From Desulfobacterales bacterium (GTDB lineage Bacteria; Desulfobacterota; Desulfobacteria; Desulfobacterales; JAHEIW01): a DNA stretch of 44,074 bases. Each line of letters begins with the position of its first letter. Position 1 is the first letter of the stretch. A program made the position numbers and the translations under genes. Below the pieces are notes generated by a model that had not been told where the DNA came from, did no database searches, and saw only the letters and a list, made by a program, of their open reading frames with translations. This document shows positions 42,773-44,074 of the stretch, in pieces. The stretch lies in assembly GCA_030145015.1 (NCBI GenBank), contig JAQYWI010000022.1:1-44074 (forward strand), in the 5' to 3' direction.

Positions 42773-44074
42773 TCAGGCCATATTCTGCGCCACAAGTTCA
42801 GCGATATCCATTATCTTGATCGCCTCTTCTTTCTCCAGCTCTTTCATCCCGTCTTCGAGCATCGTCAGGCAGAAAGGACAACCGACCGCTACGTTCGAGA
42901 CCTGTAGACGGACGATTTCTTCCGAACGCTCCAGATAGATTCTTTTACCGATGGTCTCCTCCATCCACATTCTTCCCCCACCGCCACCGCAACAAAAGCT
43001 TTCCCGACCGTGGCGTTCGAGTTCTTTGAGTCCGTTCTTAGAAACGGATCGCAGGATTGATCTCGGTTGATCGAAAATGTGATTATATCGCCCCAGGTAA
43101 CAGGGATCATGATATGTCAGCGTGTCTCCCCGGGTTTGTGTCAGTTTTATTTTTCCTTCTTTGACGAGTTGATCGATGAATTCGGCATGATGGATCACCT
43201 CGTAGTTTCCGCCCATTTGCGGGTATTCATGCTTGAGCATGTTGAGACAATGGGGGCATGCCGTGATAATTTTTTTAACCTTGTAATTGTTCAAGGTTTC
43301 GATGTTTTCTTGTGCCATCATTTGGAACAGCATTTCACTTCCGACACGTCTGGCAAAGTCGCCGGTACATTTTTCTTCCACCCCCAGGACTGCGAAGCTG
43401 ATACCTGCCTTTTGCAGAATTCTAGCCAGGCTTGTCGATACTTTTTTGGATCGATCATCGAATGAACCGGCACATCCAACCCAGAAAAGATAATCGACCT
43501 CCGGGTTGTCGGCCATTATTTTGATGTCCAGCCCTTCGGCCCAATCGGCGCGTTTATCATAGCCGATTCCCCACGGGTTGCCGTTCCGTTCGAGTCCTTT
43601 TAGGGCCGTGTCCAGCTCCTTGGGATAAGCTTCCGCCATCAAGAATTGCCCCTGTCGCATGGCTATGATTCTCGGCACATGTTCAATGGTCACCGGGCAA
43701 ACTTCTTCACAGGCACGGCACGTCGTACATGCCCAAAGTGTGTCTTCTGCGATGACCTCACCAATTAATTGCTTTTTGCTGTTGAGCGCGGTGATCTCCT
43801 CCTTGATTTTTTCAATTTGCCCGGAATCTTCGCTTTTCTTTATTGCGGATGACAACTTGGCTCTTTTGATGATATTATCGGTATTTTCCAATAGGTCAAG
43901 CTTCAGGTGGTCATTGAATTCATGCAAATTTAACGGTTTGTCGGTGGTATATGTCGGGCAGACCTCTTTGCATCGTCCACATTCGGTACAGGTGTAAAGG
44001 TCCAGTCCCTGTTTCCAATTGAGTTGATGGATATGATTGATTCCCAGGGATTCTTCCTCCCAGGCGGCTGCGTC
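42773..44074 (-). CDS. HdrD-like Fe-S oxidoreductase, probable ETF:menaquinone oxidoreductase (5' end outside window)
   Basis: At least 433 residues; the reading frame stays open to the window edge, so the N-terminus is missing. Two [4Fe-4S] ferredoxin motifs come first, CTECGRCKEVCP and CTTCRACEEVCP. Two cysteine-rich CCG domains follow (CAGSFDDR, CPHCLNML; then DPCYLGRYN, SFCCGGGGG and GCPFCLTML), as in heterodisulfide reductase subunit D. The preceding residues (NHIHQLNWKQGLDLYTC) match the membrane-linked family that carries electrons from ETF to menaquinone in anaerobic acid degraders; the missing part would hold the NarI-like helices. This fits the acyl-CoA dehydrogenases in the window. 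Confidence 0.85.
   Translation of the reverse strand, partial: DAAAWEEESLGINHIHQLNWKQGLDLYTCTECGRCKEVCPTYTTDKPLNLHEFNDHLKLDLLENTDNIIKRAKLSSAIKKSEDSGQIEKIKEEITALNSKKQLIGEVIAEDTLWACTTCRACEEVCPVTIEHVPRIIAMRQGQFLMAEAYPKELDTALKGLERNGNPWGIGYDKRADWAEGLDIKIMADNPEVDYLFWVGCAGSFDDRSKKVSTSLARILQKAGISFAVLGVEEKCTGDFARRVGSEMLFQMMAQENIETLNNYKVKKIITACPHCLNMLKHEYPQMGGNYEVIHHAEFIDQLVKEGKIKLTQTRGDTLTYHDPCYLGRYNHIFDQPRSILRSVSKNGLKELERHGRESFCCGGGGGRMWMEETIGKRIYLERSEEIVRLQVSNVAVGCPFCLTMLEDGMKELEKEEAIKIMDIAELVAQNMA

Overview
The window looks like a chromosomal segment of a strictly anaerobic, acid- or aromatic-degrading bacterium, most plausibly a Desulfobacterota (deltaproteobacterial) sulfate reducer or syntroph. 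This is inference from gene content: a tungsten-type aldehyde:ferredoxin oxidoreductase homologue, two DMSO-reductase-superfamily Mo/W enzymes, a three-subunit molybdenum hydroxylase, a UbiD-type hydroxyarylic acid decarboxylase, acyl-CoA dehydrogenases, a B12-dependent split acyl-CoA mutase and an HdrD-like Fe-S oxidoreductase of the ETF:menaquinone type. I saw no rRNA, tRNA or CRISPR array.

Layout. (1) 115-5905, plus strand: SDR, acyl-CoA dehydrogenase, AOR-family enzyme, flavin reductase, Tm-1-like protein. (2) 5913-7500, minus strand: Rid-family protein, then a translationally coupled pair of an unknown 146-aa protein and a nitroreductase. (3) 7520-8555: a Y1/RAYT transposase gene bounded by perfect 28-bp inverted repeats. 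(4) 8596-12091: hydroxyarylic acid decarboxylase subunits D and C (minus), divergent from an MFS transporter. (5) 12111-16877, minus: long acyl-CoA dehydrogenase, SDR, the relict of a 3-hydroxyacyl-CoA dehydrogenase, acyl-CoA carboxylase beta subunit and methylmalonyl-CoA epimerase. These diverge from a GntR regulator (17212-17922), with a repeated 12-bp motif at both promoters. (6) 18001-20247: split methylmalonyl-CoA-type mutase (catalytic and B12 subunits). (7) 20228-20447: a tandemly duplicated multi-hairpin element with compensatory changes. (8) 20634-28281, plus: amidohydrolase, a second nitroreductase/unknown-protein pair, ThiS-like protein, possible 33-codon gene, CoxM/CoxS/CoxL-type molybdenum hydroxylase, a broken copy of the Tm-1-like gene, DUF89 protein. 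(9) 28780-30993: stand-alone molybdopterin enzyme with a clear terminator. (10) 31488-34539: DUF389 membrane protein and a periplasmic-binding lipoprotein. (11) 34712-38338, minus: MoxR / DUF58 / membrane protein operon. (12) 38535-44074, minus: SDR, a second molybdopterin enzyme, fdhD, and an HdrD-like protein running off the window.

How it fits together. Aromatic or branched acids could be decarboxylated, hydroxylated or oxidised by the Mo/W enzymes and by the SDR/acyl-CoA dehydrogenase sets. Electrons from acyl-CoA dehydrogenation would pass through ETF to the HdrD-like oxidoreductase. Propionyl- or methylmalonyl-CoA would be handled by carboxylase, epimerase and mutase. FdhD would sulfurate the cofactor of the Cys-ligated Mo/W enzymes.

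The most interesting signals are: a duplicated, translationally coupled cassette (nitroreductase plus an uncharacterised four-cysteine protein); the tandem structured repeat at 20228-20447; a molecular scar linking the Tm-1-like gene, the DUF89 gene and the Rid gene; a degenerate lipid-kinase-like domain fused to DUF389; and a candidate operator set for the methylmalonyl-CoA genes.
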